In this document: one piece after another, positions 1 through 5,028 of the stretch
Position numbering within the stretch: the first letter of the stretch is position 1
Layout of the letters: every line of letters begins with the position of its first letter
Assembly (NCBI GenBank): GCA_031274855.1
Contig: JAISPO010000099.1
Location: 1-8,315, forward strand
Direction: 5' to 3'
Length of the DNA: 8,315 nt
From: Zoogloeaceae bacterium
GTDB lineage: Bacteria > Pseudomonadota > Gammaproteobacteria > Burkholderiales > Rhodocyclaceae
Notes under the pieces: model-generated
The model's database searches: none
Told to the model about the DNA's origin: nothing
The model's input: only the letters and a program-made list of their open reading frames with translations
Translations under genes and position numbers: made by a program

Positions 1-877
1 AACGGAGTTGCGCAAAATTCTCGGCGACCGCAAGGAACTGACCAAGCTGGTCGTCAAGGAAATCACCGAGGACGCCAAAAAATTCGGCGACGACCGCCGC
101 ACGCTGATCGAAGCCGAAATCGCCACCGCGCCCGCCGAGGTCGTGATTCCCGATGAGCCGGTCACAGTCATCGTCTCGCAAAACGGCTGGGTACGCGCCC
201 GCCAAGGGCATGGCATAGCCCCGGACAGCATTTCCTACAAGGCCGGCGACTTCCCCTTCCTGATCGCTGAATCGCGCACCGTCTGGCCGCTGGTCATTCT
301 CGACACAAAGGGGCGCGCCTACAGCGTGCGCGTCGCCGACCTGCCCGGGGGCCGCGGCGACGGCGTCCCGCTCGCCACGCTGATCGAATTCCAGGAAGGC
401 GGCAAACTCGCACAGGCGCTCACCGATGCCCCTGAAGCGCAATACCTGTTCGCCGGTACCGGCGGCTACGGCTTCATCGCCAGCATCGCCGACCTGATCT
501 CGCGGCAACGCGCCGGCAAAGCCTTCCTCACCCTCGACCCCGGCGAAAAGCCCATCACACCCGCCAAAGCAGACGGCGGCAATACGCTCGCCGCCATCTC
601 TCAAACAGGCCGCCTGCTGCTATTCCCGCTCGCGGAAATGAAAGTCATGGCTAAAGGCCGCGGCCTGATGATCCTCGACCTCGCCCCCAAAGACGAACTA
701 ACCGCCATCGCCATCAACGACGGCAAAACGCTAATCGTCTCAGGCACAGGACGCGGCGGCAAAGCAACGCAATGGAAAGCATCAGGCGCCGACCTCGCCG
801 CCTACCTCAGCCGCCGCGCCCGCAAAGGCCACGTCATTCCGGCGAAGTTGAAACCGTCTGGGATGGAAGGCAGGTAG
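1..877 (+). CDS. parC: DNA topoisomerase IV subunit A, C-terminal part (5' end outside window)
   Basis: This is the last ~291 codons of ParC, read in frame from base 2 and ending in TAG at 875-877. ParC pairs with ParE to form topoisomerase IV, which decatenates daughter chromosomes and relaxes supercoils. The visible part starts in the helical end of the breakage–reunion region (ILGDRKELTKLVVKEI, then DAKKFGDDRR), a segment strongly conserved in proteobacterial ParC. From about visible residue 50 follows the beta-pinwheel C-terminal domain, seen as repeated short strands (VTVIVSQNGWVRARQG, AGTGGYGFIAS, LLLFPLAEMKVMAKGRG, LIVSGTGRGGKA). The active-site tyrosine lies upstream of the window. 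ParC is preferred over GyrA because of the SQNGWVRARQGH and YKAGD segments and the absence of a clear GyrA box. The first listed start-like codon (TTG at 8) is internal, not a real start. The gene converges with vapC, 31 bp away. Confidence 0.93.
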   Translation, partial: TELRKILGDRKELTKLVVKEITEDAKKFGDDRRTLIEAEIATAPAEVVIPDEPVTVIVSQNGWVRARQGHGIAPDSISYKAGDFPFLIAESRTVWPLVILDTKGRAYSVRVADLPGGRGDGVPLATLIEFQEGGKLAQALTDAPEAQYLFAGTGGYGFIASIADLISRQRAGKAFLTLDPGEKPITPAKADGGNTLAAISQTGRLLLFPLAEMKVMAKGRGLMILDLAPKDELTAIAINDGKTLIVSGTGRGGKATQWKASGADLAAYLSRRARKGHVIPAKLKPSGMEGR

Positions 878-878
878 A

Positions 879-900
879 CTGCCAGCTTTGAAAGCGGCAG
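879..900. terminator. Small hairpin between convergent parC and vapC
   Basis: CTGCC (879-883) pairs with GGCAG (896-900), and an inner GCTT/AAGC stem closes a three-base loop with one bulged A. It lies two bases after the parC stop and nine before the end of vapC, so it could mark the 3' ends of both transcripts. No T-tract follows on either strand, so it is not a typical intrinsic terminator. Confidence 0.35.
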
Positions 901-908
901 GATGTGGA

Positions 909-1304
909 TTAGGTTGCCCAGTTTTCCAGCATTAAACCGGCTGACTTGTACACCTCGAAATCCGCCAGATTATTGGTCACCAAGATCACGCCAAGGGCTA
1001 AGGCATGAGCGGCGATCATCCGGTCAAAGCTGCTTTTTCTGTTCGGAAATTGCTGCGAAAGCTGCCCGAAAATAATGCCCGCATCCGTACCAAAGGCTTG
1101 CGGCATCAGCCTTCCCAACAGCTCCATGATTTCATTTTTATTATTGTGGGTATCCATGCCACAGCACAGTTCAGCCCATGTGATTGAGCTTATGGAAACT
1201 TCGCCGGGTTTGCATTTTGCAAATTTTTGAATTACGGAGTCGGGCCGCTGATTCATCAAATAAATGCACATATTGGTATCGAGCAGATACTTGAGCCTTA
1301 CCAT
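909..1304 (-). CDS. vapC: VapC-type PIN-domain toxin ribonuclease
   Basis: A 131-residue single-domain PIN protein, the usual length for VapC toxins, which are Mg2+-dependent RNases that cut tRNA or rRNA when freed from VapB. The acidic catalytic set is in place: D9 in LLDTN, E45 in WAELCCG, D94 in FDRMIAAHAL, and the N111/N112-D115 cluster in VTNNLADF. The start ATG (1302-1304) overlaps the vapB stop by 7 bp in the pattern ATGGTAA, implying translational coupling and antitoxin-first synthesis. The gene is intact, and its base composition is visibly AT-richer than parC or lysC, which fits horizontal acquisition. The family call is firm; the RNA target cannot be read from sequence. Confidence 0.93.
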   Translation of the reverse strand: MVRLKYLLDTNMCIYLMNQRPDSVIQKFAKCKPGEVSISSITWAELCCGMDTHNNKNEIMELLGRLMPQAFGTDAGIIFGQLSQQFPNRKSSFDRMIAAHALALGVILVTNNLADFEVYKSAGLMLENWAT

Positions 1305-1534
1305 GTCCGCTCAACCTCGATGAATTCGGGCCGTTTGTGATTGTGGTTTTTACCGATTTTTGCAAACAGGCCAGGAAGGCTTTCCAGAGATTCCGCCTGC
1401 GCTTCGACGATGATCCTGCTCCCCTCGCGGATAACGACCAGTTCCGTTTTATTCGGAAACGCCATGCTCATGGGAATCCGCACGGCAGGCGAATTGCCCG
1501 CCATGAATTGCCGTGTTTTGAAGATTTGCTGCAT
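1298..1534 (-). CDS. vapB: VapB antitoxin, AbrB/SpoVT-type DNA-binding protein
   Basis: A 78-residue protein encoded immediately before vapC. The N-terminal half (KTRQFMAGNSPAVRIPMSMAF, then TELVVIREGSRIIVEA) matches the swapped-hairpin AbrB/MazE-like DNA-binding fold of VapB antitoxins. The C-terminal tail (roughly residues 50-78, ending FIEVERTW) would be the flexible part that occludes the VapC active site. The ATG at 1532-1534 is supported by a strong Shine-Dalgarno (GGAGG, 5 nt before the ATG on the minus strand). A near-consensus promoter and a perfect inverted repeat lie directly upstream, as expected for autoregulation by the VapBC complex. Confidence 0.92.
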   Translation of the reverse strand: MQQIFKTRQFMAGNSPAVRIPMSMAFPNKTELVVIREGSRIIVEAQAESLESLPGLFAKIGKNHNHKRPEFIEVERTW

Positions 1535-1544
1535 GGCCCCCTCC

Positions 1545-1565
1545 GTAATAACACTGCGTTATTAC
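1545..1565. promoter_or_regulatory. Probable VapBC autoregulatory operator (perfect inverted repeat)
   Basis: GTAATAAC (1545-1552) and its exact reverse complement GTTATTAC (1558-1565) are separated by 5 bp. The repeat overlaps the -10 box and the predicted start point of the vapBC promoter and abuts the vapB Shine-Dalgarno. AbrB-type VapB proteins bind such palindromes, so repression by VapBC is the natural inference; binding itself is not shown. Confidence 0.75.
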
Positions 1566-1589
1566 ATCATGGCATGACACCTATGTCAA
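1561..1589 (-). promoter_or_regulatory. Sigma-70 promoter of vapBC
   Basis: On the minus strand a perfect -35 TTGACA (1584-1589) is followed after exactly 17 bp by TGTAAT (1561-1566), a 5/6 match to the -10 consensus. The expected start point is near 1554, giving a leader of about 20 nt. A second small palindrome, TGACA/TGTCA (1575-1579 and 1584-1588), covers the -35 box, so both promoter elements lie in inverted repeats. Confidence 0.75.
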
Positions 1590-1603
1590 GGCTATGCCTT
1601 GAA

Positions 1604-1822
1604 TCAGTGCTGCCCGTTGAGAATGCGGGCTTTGCTTTGTGCTTCGGCTTTGTTGATGGCCGTCATTTGACGGCCGAAGGCTTCGCGCTCGGCAACGCTG
1701 CGTTTGGTCGCCTCAATGCTCTTGATGCAGCGCCAGCGCTTGCCACCTTTGGTGTCGATCTGGCGCATTTCTTCGCGCGGATGATAGGTTCGACAGTGGT
1801 AGCAGTACAGGGTATCGGCCAT
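1604..1822 (-). CDS. Small conserved-looking protein with a CxxC motif, function unknown
   Basis: A 72-residue basic protein beginning MADTLYCYHC. Visible features are a CxxC pair (C7, C10), nearby histidines H9 and H14, a third cysteine at C32 (RWRCIKSIEA), and a charged, probably helical second half (residues 38-68, rich in K, E, A and R). This suggests a small metal-binding, zinc-ribbon-like fold, though only three cysteines are present and a histidine would have to complete a site. I chose the ATG at 1820-1822: the frame stays open further upstream, but only by running through tRNA-Arg. No good Shine-Dalgarno is seen; AGAGAG lies 13 nt before. The gene is 73 bp downstream of tRNA-Arg in the same direction and could be read from its promoter. 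I do not recognise a characterised family. Confidence 0.6.
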   Translation of the reverse strand: MADTLYCYHCRTYHPREEMRQIDTKGGKRWRCIKSIEATKRSVAEREAFGRQMTAINKAEAQSKARILNGQH

Positions 1823-1895
1823 GATTCGTACGAAACTCTCTGATGACTCCAGAACACCACCGTTGCGGCGGTCTCCCCACTTTTTTTGTATTGAT

Positions 1896-1972
1896 TGGCG
1901 CGCCCGGCAGGATTCGAACCCACGACCCCCTGGTTCGTAGCCAGGTACTCTATCCAACTGAGCTACGGGCGC
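1896..1972 (-). tRNA. tRNA-Arg (anticodon ACG)
   Basis: A 77-nt tRNA including an encoded 3' CCA. The 7-bp acceptor stem is GCGCCCG/CGGGCGC. The anticodon stem CCTGG/CCAGG closes the loop CTACGAA, giving anticodon ACG, which TadA would deaminate to ICG to read CGU, CGC and CGA. The T arm has the standard TTCGAAT loop; its stem includes two G-T wobbles. The D arm (GCTCAGTTGGATAGAG) is canonical. Confidence 0.97.
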
Positions 1973-1987
1973 CCGATAAAGCGAACT

Positions 1988-2017
1988 ATTATACAGGCTT
2001 TCCGCCCGTTTTGTCGC
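1988..2017 (-). promoter_or_regulatory. Promoter of tRNA-Arg(ACG)
   Basis: On the minus strand a perfect -10 TATAAT (1988-1993) lies 18 bp after GCGACA (2012-2017, 4/6 match to the -35 consensus). The start point is expected near 1980, about 8 nt before the mature 5' end. This promoter lies between the two tRNA genes, so tRNA-Arg need not depend on read-through from tRNA-Ser. Confidence 0.6.
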
Positions 2018-2036
2018 GCCTTTGATGCAATGTTAT

Positions 2037-2129
2037 TGGCGGAGAAGGAGGGATTCGAACCCTCGATACAGGTTTTGCCCGTATGCTCCCTTAGCAGGGG
2101 AGTGCCTTCGACCACTCGGCCACTTCTCC
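2037..2129 (-). tRNA. tRNA-Ser (anticodon GCT)
   Basis: A 93-nt class II tRNA with encoded CCA. The acceptor stem is GGAGAAG/CTTCTCC and the discriminator base is G, as expected for serine. The anticodon stem CTCCC/GGGAG closes loop CTGCTAA, giving anticodon GCT (reads AGC and AGU). The long variable arm pairs TACGGG with CCTGTA around a CAAAA loop. It is followed 64 bp later by tRNA-Arg on the same strand. Confidence 0.97.
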
Positions 2130-2131
2130 GG

Positions 2132-2164
2132 AAGGTGCGCGATGATACCCGTTCCGCGCACCTT
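2132..2164. repeat. Perfect 10-bp inverted repeat between lysC and tRNA-Ser(GCT)
   Basis: AAGGTGCGCG (2132-2141) and CGCGCACCTT (2155-2164) are exact reverse complements around a 13-nt loop. The repeat starts 9 bp after the lysC stop, contains the tRNA-Ser -10 box in its loop, and ends 3 bp before the mature tRNA. As RNA it would cap the lysC 3' end, but no T-tract follows, so it is not a classic terminator. Confidence 0.75.
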
Positions 2165-2171
2165 GGGTCAA
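2142..2171 (-). promoter_or_regulatory. Promoter of tRNA-Ser(GCT)
   Basis: On the minus strand TTGACC (2166-2171, 5/6) is followed after 18 bp by TATCAT (2142-2147, 5/6). The start point would be near 2135, about 6 nt before the mature 5' end. The -35 box lies 2 bp beyond the lysC stop codon. Confidence 0.65.
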
Positions 2172-2173
2172 AC

Positions 2174-2662
2174 TCAGGCTGTCACCTGATCCAAACCGAA
2201 AGTGCTGTGCAGCACGCGCACGGCAAGTTCCAGATACTTTTCGTCGACGACGACGGAAATTTTGATCTCCGATGTGGAGATCATCTGGATGTTGATGCCT
2301 TCCTCGGCCAGCGCGCGGAACATCTTGCTGGCGATGCCCGGATGGGAACGCATGCCGACGCCGACGGCCGAGACTTTGCAAATCGTATTGTCGCCCTCGA
2401 TGGCGCGCGCGCCGATGTGCGGACGAATTTGTTCTTCGAGAATTTTTTTGGCGCGCGCGAATTCGCCGCGCGGCACGGTGAAGGAGAAATCAGTGGTACC
2501 GTCATGGCCGACGTTCTGGATAATCATGTCGACGTCGATATTGGCATCGGCAATCGGGCCGAGAATCTGATAGGCAATGCCAGGACGATCAGGGACGCCC
2601 AGCACGGTCAGCTTGGCTTCGTCGCGGTTAAAAGCGATGCCGGAAATGATCGGTTGTTCCAT
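2174..2662 (-). other. Possible internal translation product: aspartokinase regulatory (beta) subunit
   Basis: Within lysC the codon for Met252 (2660-2662) is preceded on the minus strand by TTTGGAGGAAG, whose GGAGG (2674-2678) lies 11 nt before the ATG. Translation from here would give a 162-residue protein holding only the two ACT domains, starting MEQPIISGIAFN. In Corynebacterium and Bacillus aspartokinases the beta subunit starts from an in-frame internal site at the equivalent position, giving an alpha2beta2 enzyme. Here this is inferred from the position and the Shine-Dalgarno only. Confidence 0.45.
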
Positions 2663-3415
2663 CTTGGTGTCTTCCTCCAAAGTAATCAGCGTGCCGTCGG
2701 TTTCCTGCCCCTCTGCCTCGAAACTGGAAAGCACGCGCAATTTGACCTTGTATTTGCCGGCGAATTCTACCGAGCGAATTTGCAGTACCTTGGAGCCGAG
2801 GCTGGCCATTTCCAGCATTTCCTCGAAGGTGACGCGCTCGAGCTTGCGGGCATGCGGCACGATGCGCGGATCGGTCGTGTAAACGCCGTCCACATCCGTG
2901 TAAATCTGGCATTCGTCGGCCTTGAGCGCCGCAGCCAGCGCGACGCCGGAGGTATCGGAACCGCCCCGCCCCAGCGTCGTGATGTTGCCGTCCTGATCGA
3001 CGCCCTGAAAACCGGCGACGATGACAACGGTATCGTTGTCGAGATCGCGGCGCATCGCGGCTTCCTCGATGTCGAGAATGCGCGCTTTGGTGAACACGCT
3101 GTCGGTCAGAATCTTGACCTGTCCGCCGGTATAGCTTTTGGCCTTGATGCCGAGGTCTTTCAGCGCCATCGCCAGCAGGGCAATCGTGACCTGCTCGCCG
3201 GTGGAGACCATGACATCGAGTTCGCGCGGATCGGGCTGCGGCGAAACATCCTTGGCCAGCGCGATCAGGCGGTTGGTTTCGCCGCTCATGGCCGAAACCA
3301 CGACCACCAACTGATGACCCTGCGCCTTCCAGCGCGCGACGCGCCTGGCTACATTGCGGATGCGATCCGGCGCTCCCATGGAGGTGCCGCCGTACTTCTG
3401 GACGATAAGTGCCAT
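2174..3415 (-). CDS. lysC: Aspartate kinase (aspartokinase), lysine/threonine/methionine pathway
   Basis: A 413-residue aspartokinase that phosphorylates aspartate to 4-phosphoaspartate, the first step towards lysine, threonine, methionine and diaminopimelate. Visible motifs in order are KYGGTSM (7-13), STGEQ (71-75), the TLGRGGSDTSG loop (147-157), YTDVDGVYTTDPR (172-184), and then two ACT regulatory domains (about 265-335 and 345-413, with DGTTDFSF and STSEIKISV). This length and ACT pair are typical of the monofunctional enzyme feedback-regulated by lysine and/or threonine. It is not fused to homoserine dehydrogenase. The ATG at 3413-3415 fits the family's MALIVQKYGG start, but no clear Shine-Dalgarno precedes it. 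Met252 is preceded by GGAGG and may start a separate regulatory subunit. A -10 TATAAT lies upstream at 3458-3463. Confidence 0.96.
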   Translation of the reverse strand: MALIVQKYGGTSMGAPDRIRNVARRVARWKAQGHQLVVVVSAMSGETNRLIALAKDVSPQPDPRELDVMVSTGEQVTIALLAMALKDLGIKAKSYTGGQVKILTDSVFTKARILDIEEAAMRRDLDNDTVVIVAGFQGVDQDGNITTLGRGGSDTSGVALAAALKADECQIYTDVDGVYTTDPRIVPHARKLERVTFEEMLEMASLGSKVLQIRSVEFAGKYKVKLRVLSSFEAEGQETDGTLITLEEDTKMEQPIISGIAFNRDEAKLTVLGVPDRPGIAYQILGPIADANIDVDMIIQNVGHDGTTDFSFTVPRGEFARAKKILEEQIRPHIGARAIEGDNTICKVSAVGVGMRSHPGIASKMFRALAEEGINIQMISTSEIKISVVVDEKYLELAVRVLHSTFGLDQVTA

Positions 3416-3457
3416 GACTGATGCTGTGCCGGGTCAATCGGAAAAGGAAAGCCGGTC

Positions 3458-3486
3458 ATTATAGCCGGTTGCCGCCTTGATCGCCA
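3458..3486 (-). promoter_or_regulatory. Probable lysC promoter
   Basis: A perfect -10 TATAAT (3458-3463, minus strand) lies 17 bp after TGGCGA (3481-3486), a weak 3/6 -35 match. The start point would be near 3450, giving a 35-nt leader. The -10 is flanked by two exact copies of the plus-strand heptamer AGCCGGT (3450-3456 and 3463-3469) at a 13-bp period. No long leader, attenuator or lysine riboswitch fits in the 113-bp gap to the radical SAM gene. Confidence 0.5.
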
Positions 3487-3528
3487 TGCCGTCGGCCCGC
3501 CGGAATTGCTCAGCGCGGATTCGGAGCA

Positions 3529-4380
3529 TCAAGGGCTGACAATCACCGTCAACCCTTTTTGCCTGAGCCTGTCCGCGACGCCGTTCAGCCAATCGGCAGG
3601 CGCGGAAGTCAAGCGCCCCGCCTCCGGCTGCGCCGATGGCCGCGCCAATCCGTAGAGATACACGCCGCGCAGACAATCGCGGTGATTCGCCAGAAAGTCG
3701 ATCAAGGCGGCCAGTTCCGCTTCGTCAGGCAGCTTGCCATCCAGCGCGAACAGGCAGGTTTGCGCCCAGGTTGCGCACAGGCCGGCGCAGGTACGCAGGC
3801 GTCGCGCGACACTCGCCGGTTTGACGCGGCTGCTGTTGGTACGGGCGATACCGGCTTCCGTCGCCGCGTCGATTTTGAACCAGACTTCGCCACCGGCCTC
3901 GCCAAGCGCCGCAATGCCTGCTTGCGCGTTGCGCCGGTCAAGCAGGCTGCCGTTGGTAATCAGGCGCAGCTTCACCGATGCCGTCAGTTGCCGATTCGCC
4001 AGCGCCTGCGCGGCAATCGCCACCGCTTGTGGAAATTCGGCGGCGCTGGTCGGCTCACCGTTGCCGGAAAAAGCAATGTCGATCAGCCGCCGCGCCTCCT
4101 CAGGTACACGGCGAGCCATGAAATCGCCAACGAGTATGGCGTCGAGCATTTCGTCCAACTCATTCGCCAGACGCGGCAGGTCGATAGGCGGCGGCCCGCC
4201 ACGCTTGAGATCAACCACCTGACAGTAAATGCAGCGCCAGTTGCAGGCATTGTTCGGATTGAGATTGATGCCGACCGAGACGCCGCCCGCGCGGCGCGAA
4301 ACAACCGGATAGACATACATCATTCCGGCGCAGGCACGCGAATGATCGTCGACTGAAAGGCGTCCTGAAAAGATGGGCAT
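3529..4380 (-). CDS. Radical SAM protein, CX3CX2C type, function unassigned
   Basis: A 283-residue radical SAM protein counted from the ATG at 4378-4380. The [4Fe-4S] ligands are C46, C50 and C53 in NACNWRCIYCQ, and the SAM-binding glycine motif FSGNGEPT follows at 104-111. The preceding YPVVSRRAGGVSVGINLNPNN recalls COG0731-type radical SAM proteins, relatives of the wyosine synthase TYW1; this is from memory, not a search. The chemistry and substrate are not known to me. It is unlikely to be QueE, which is shorter and has a different context around the cluster motif, although queD lies divergently next door. An in-frame ATG at 4405-4407 would add nine residues but would overlap the queD promoter, and the family N-terminus favours the shorter form. 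Neither start has a good Shine-Dalgarno. A later start at 4320 or 4323 is less likely. Confidence 0.8.
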   Translation of the reverse strand: MPIFSGRLSVDDHSRACAGMMYVYPVVSRRAGGVSVGINLNPNNACNWRCIYCQVVDLKRGGPPPIDLPRLANELDEMLDAILVGDFMARRVPEEARRLIDIAFSGNGEPTSAAEFPQAVAIAAQALANRQLTASVKLRLITNGSLLDRRNAQAGIAALGEAGGEVWFKIDAATEAGIARTNSSRVKPASVARRLRTCAGLCATWAQTCLFALDGKLPDEAELAALIDFLANHRDCLRGVYLYGLARPSAQPEAGRLTSAPADWLNGVADRLRQKGLTVIVSP

Positions 4381-4392
4381 GGCGAGCGCGGC

Positions 4393-4398
4393 TATAAT
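4393..4398 (+). promoter_or_regulatory. Probable -10 box for queD
   Basis: A perfect TATAAT preceded by GGC (partial extended -10) lies 29 bp before the queD ATG, predicting a leader of about 20-25 nt. No convincing -35 is seen at 16-18 bp. The box lies between the two candidate starts of the divergent radical SAM gene. Confidence 0.45.
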
Positions 4399-4427
4399 GG
4401 AAACCATCTCAGCTTACCATTGATCCC

Positions 4428-4871
4428 ATGCAGATCACTCGCCGCCTCGAATTCGACGCCGGCCACCGCATCCCCGACCACCAAAGCCAGTGCCGCCACC
4501 TGCACGGTCACCGCTACGCCCTCGAAATCACGCTCGCCGGTACCGTGCTCGATGCCGCCGGTAACCCGGAAAACGGCATGGTGATGGACTTTTCGCGCAT
4601 TAAGGCGCTGGCGCAGCAACACCTCGTCGACGTCTGGGATCACGCTTTTCTCGCCTACCGGGGCGACACGGCGGTCGTCCAAATGCTGGCCGCCCTCCCC
4701 GGTCATAAGACTGTCCTGCTCAATGCCGTGCCGACTGCGGAAAATCTCGCGCAGATCGCTTTCGAAACCCTCGATCCCCTGTACCAAGCGAACTACGGCA
4801 ACCAGCTACGCCTTGAGCGCGTGCGCCTGTACGAAACACCGAATTGTTGGGCCGACGCCATCCGCAGGTAA
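4428..4871 (+). CDS. queD: 6-carboxytetrahydropterin synthase / 6-pyruvoyl-tetrahydropterin synthase family
   Basis: A 147-residue PTPS-fold enzyme. QueD converts dihydroneopterin triphosphate to 6-carboxy-tetrahydropterin, an early step towards preQ0 and queuosine in tRNA. Zinc ligands are H13 (DAGHR), H26 and H28 (CRHLHGH); C22 is the catalytic cysteine, D71-H72 (WDHAF) complete the relay, and E105 (PTAEN) and E136 (LYETPN) are the substrate-binding glutamates. The single CRHLHGH arrangement matches bacterial QueD rather than a degenerate homologue. It is some 25 residues longer than the E. coli enzyme, through an insert at about 40-50 and a longer C-terminus. The ATG at 4428 has a good -10 upstream but no evident Shine-Dalgarno. 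tRNA-Ser(TGA) starts 12 bp after the stop, so the two may share a transcript. PTPS-family pterin functions cannot be fully excluded. Confidence 0.9.
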   Translation: MQITRRLEFDAGHRIPDHQSQCRHLHGHRYALEITLAGTVLDAAGNPENGMVMDFSRIKALAQQHLVDVWDHAFLAYRGDTAVVQMLAALPGHKTVLLNAVPTAENLAQIAFETLDPLYQANYGNQLRLERVRLYETPNCWADAIRR

Positions 4872-4874
4872 AAT
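4844..4874 (+). promoter_or_regulatory. Possible promoter of tRNA-Ser(TGA) inside the queD 3' end
   Basis: TAAAAT (4869-4874, 5/6 match) overlaps the queD stop codon. TTGTTG (4844-4849) lies 19 bp upstream, or TTGGGC (4847-4852) at 16 bp. A C-rich discriminator (CCCCG) follows, as in growth-rate-controlled stable-RNA promoters. The start would be near 4881, only about 3 nt before the mature tRNA. Confidence 0.35.
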
Positions 4875-4883
4875 CCCCGTCAA

Positions 4884-4971
4884 GGAAGCGTGGCCGAGTG
4901 GTTTAAGGCACCGGTCTTGAAAACCGGCGACAGGAAACTGTCCGTGAGTTCGAATCTCACCGCTTCCGCCA
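4884..4971 (+). tRNA. tRNA-Ser (anticodon TGA)
   Basis: An 88-nt class II tRNA with encoded CCA and G discriminator. The acceptor stem is GGAAGCG/CGCTTCC. The anticodon stem CCGGT/ACCGG closes loop CTTGAAA, giving anticodon TGA (reads UCA, UCG and, if modified, UCU). The variable arm GACAG/CTGTC carries a GAAA tetraloop. The T loop is TTCGAAT. A strong terminator follows 7 nt later. Confidence 0.97.
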
Positions 4972-4977
4972 GAAATG

Positions 4978-5003
4978 AAACAGCCCCGAGCGGGGCTGTT
5001 TTT
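4978..5003 (+). terminator. Rho-independent terminator after tRNA-Ser(TGA)
   Basis: AACAGCCCC pairs with GGGGCTGTT around a GAGC loop, a 9-10 bp GC-rich stem followed by a run of five T (4999-5003). It ends the queD/tRNA-Ser transcript. On the minus strand the stem is followed by only three T, so it would stop transcription arriving from hicB less well. Confidence 0.9.
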
Positions 5004-5008
5004 ACTTG

Positions 5009-5028
5009 GACGCATCGAATGCTGCGTC
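5009..5028. repeat. Hairpin overlapping the hicB stop codon
   Basis: GACGCA (5009-5014) and TGCGTC (5023-5028) are exact reverse complements around an 8-nt loop; an alternative inner pairing is GCAT/ATGC. The right arm includes two bases of the hicB stop codon. No T-tract follows on the minus strand. It may stabilise or help end the hicAB transcript together with the terminator beyond it. Confidence 0.35.

Noticed and set aside
1337..1843. A 168-codon plus-strand frame across vapB and the small CxxC gene
   Set aside because: It covers the vapBC promoter and operator and is antisense to VapB; there is no ribosome site or domain.
1856..1887. ACCACC/GGCGGT hairpin followed by seven T on the plus strand, as a terminator
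   Set aside because: The T-run begins 8 nt after the stem and no plus-strand gene lies upstream to terminate.
878..1895. CRISPR array, integrase or IS element in the accessory interval
   Set aside because: There are no regularly spaced repeats, no terminal inverted repeats with target duplications, and no transposase or integrase frame.
1823..1957. N-terminal extension of the 72-residue CxxC protein
   Set aside because: The extension translates tRNA-Arg itself (VPGYEPGGRGFESCRA is the usual translated tRNA pattern), so it is not coding.
1895..3421. A 508-codon open frame on the plus strand across tRNA-Ser and lysC
   Set aside because: It is antisense to a complete aspartokinase with all family motifs and runs through two tRNA genes; open antisense frames are common at this GC content and the translation shows no domain.
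3416..3528. Lysine riboswitch or attenuator upstream of lysC
   Set aside because: The gap is only 113 bp, the predicted leader is about 35 nt, and no matching multi-helix structure or leader peptide is visible.
3559..4356. A 265-codon plus-strand frame opposite the radical SAM gene
   Set aside because: The minus-strand product has clear radical SAM cysteines and the SAM-binding motif; the plus frame has no recognisable feature.
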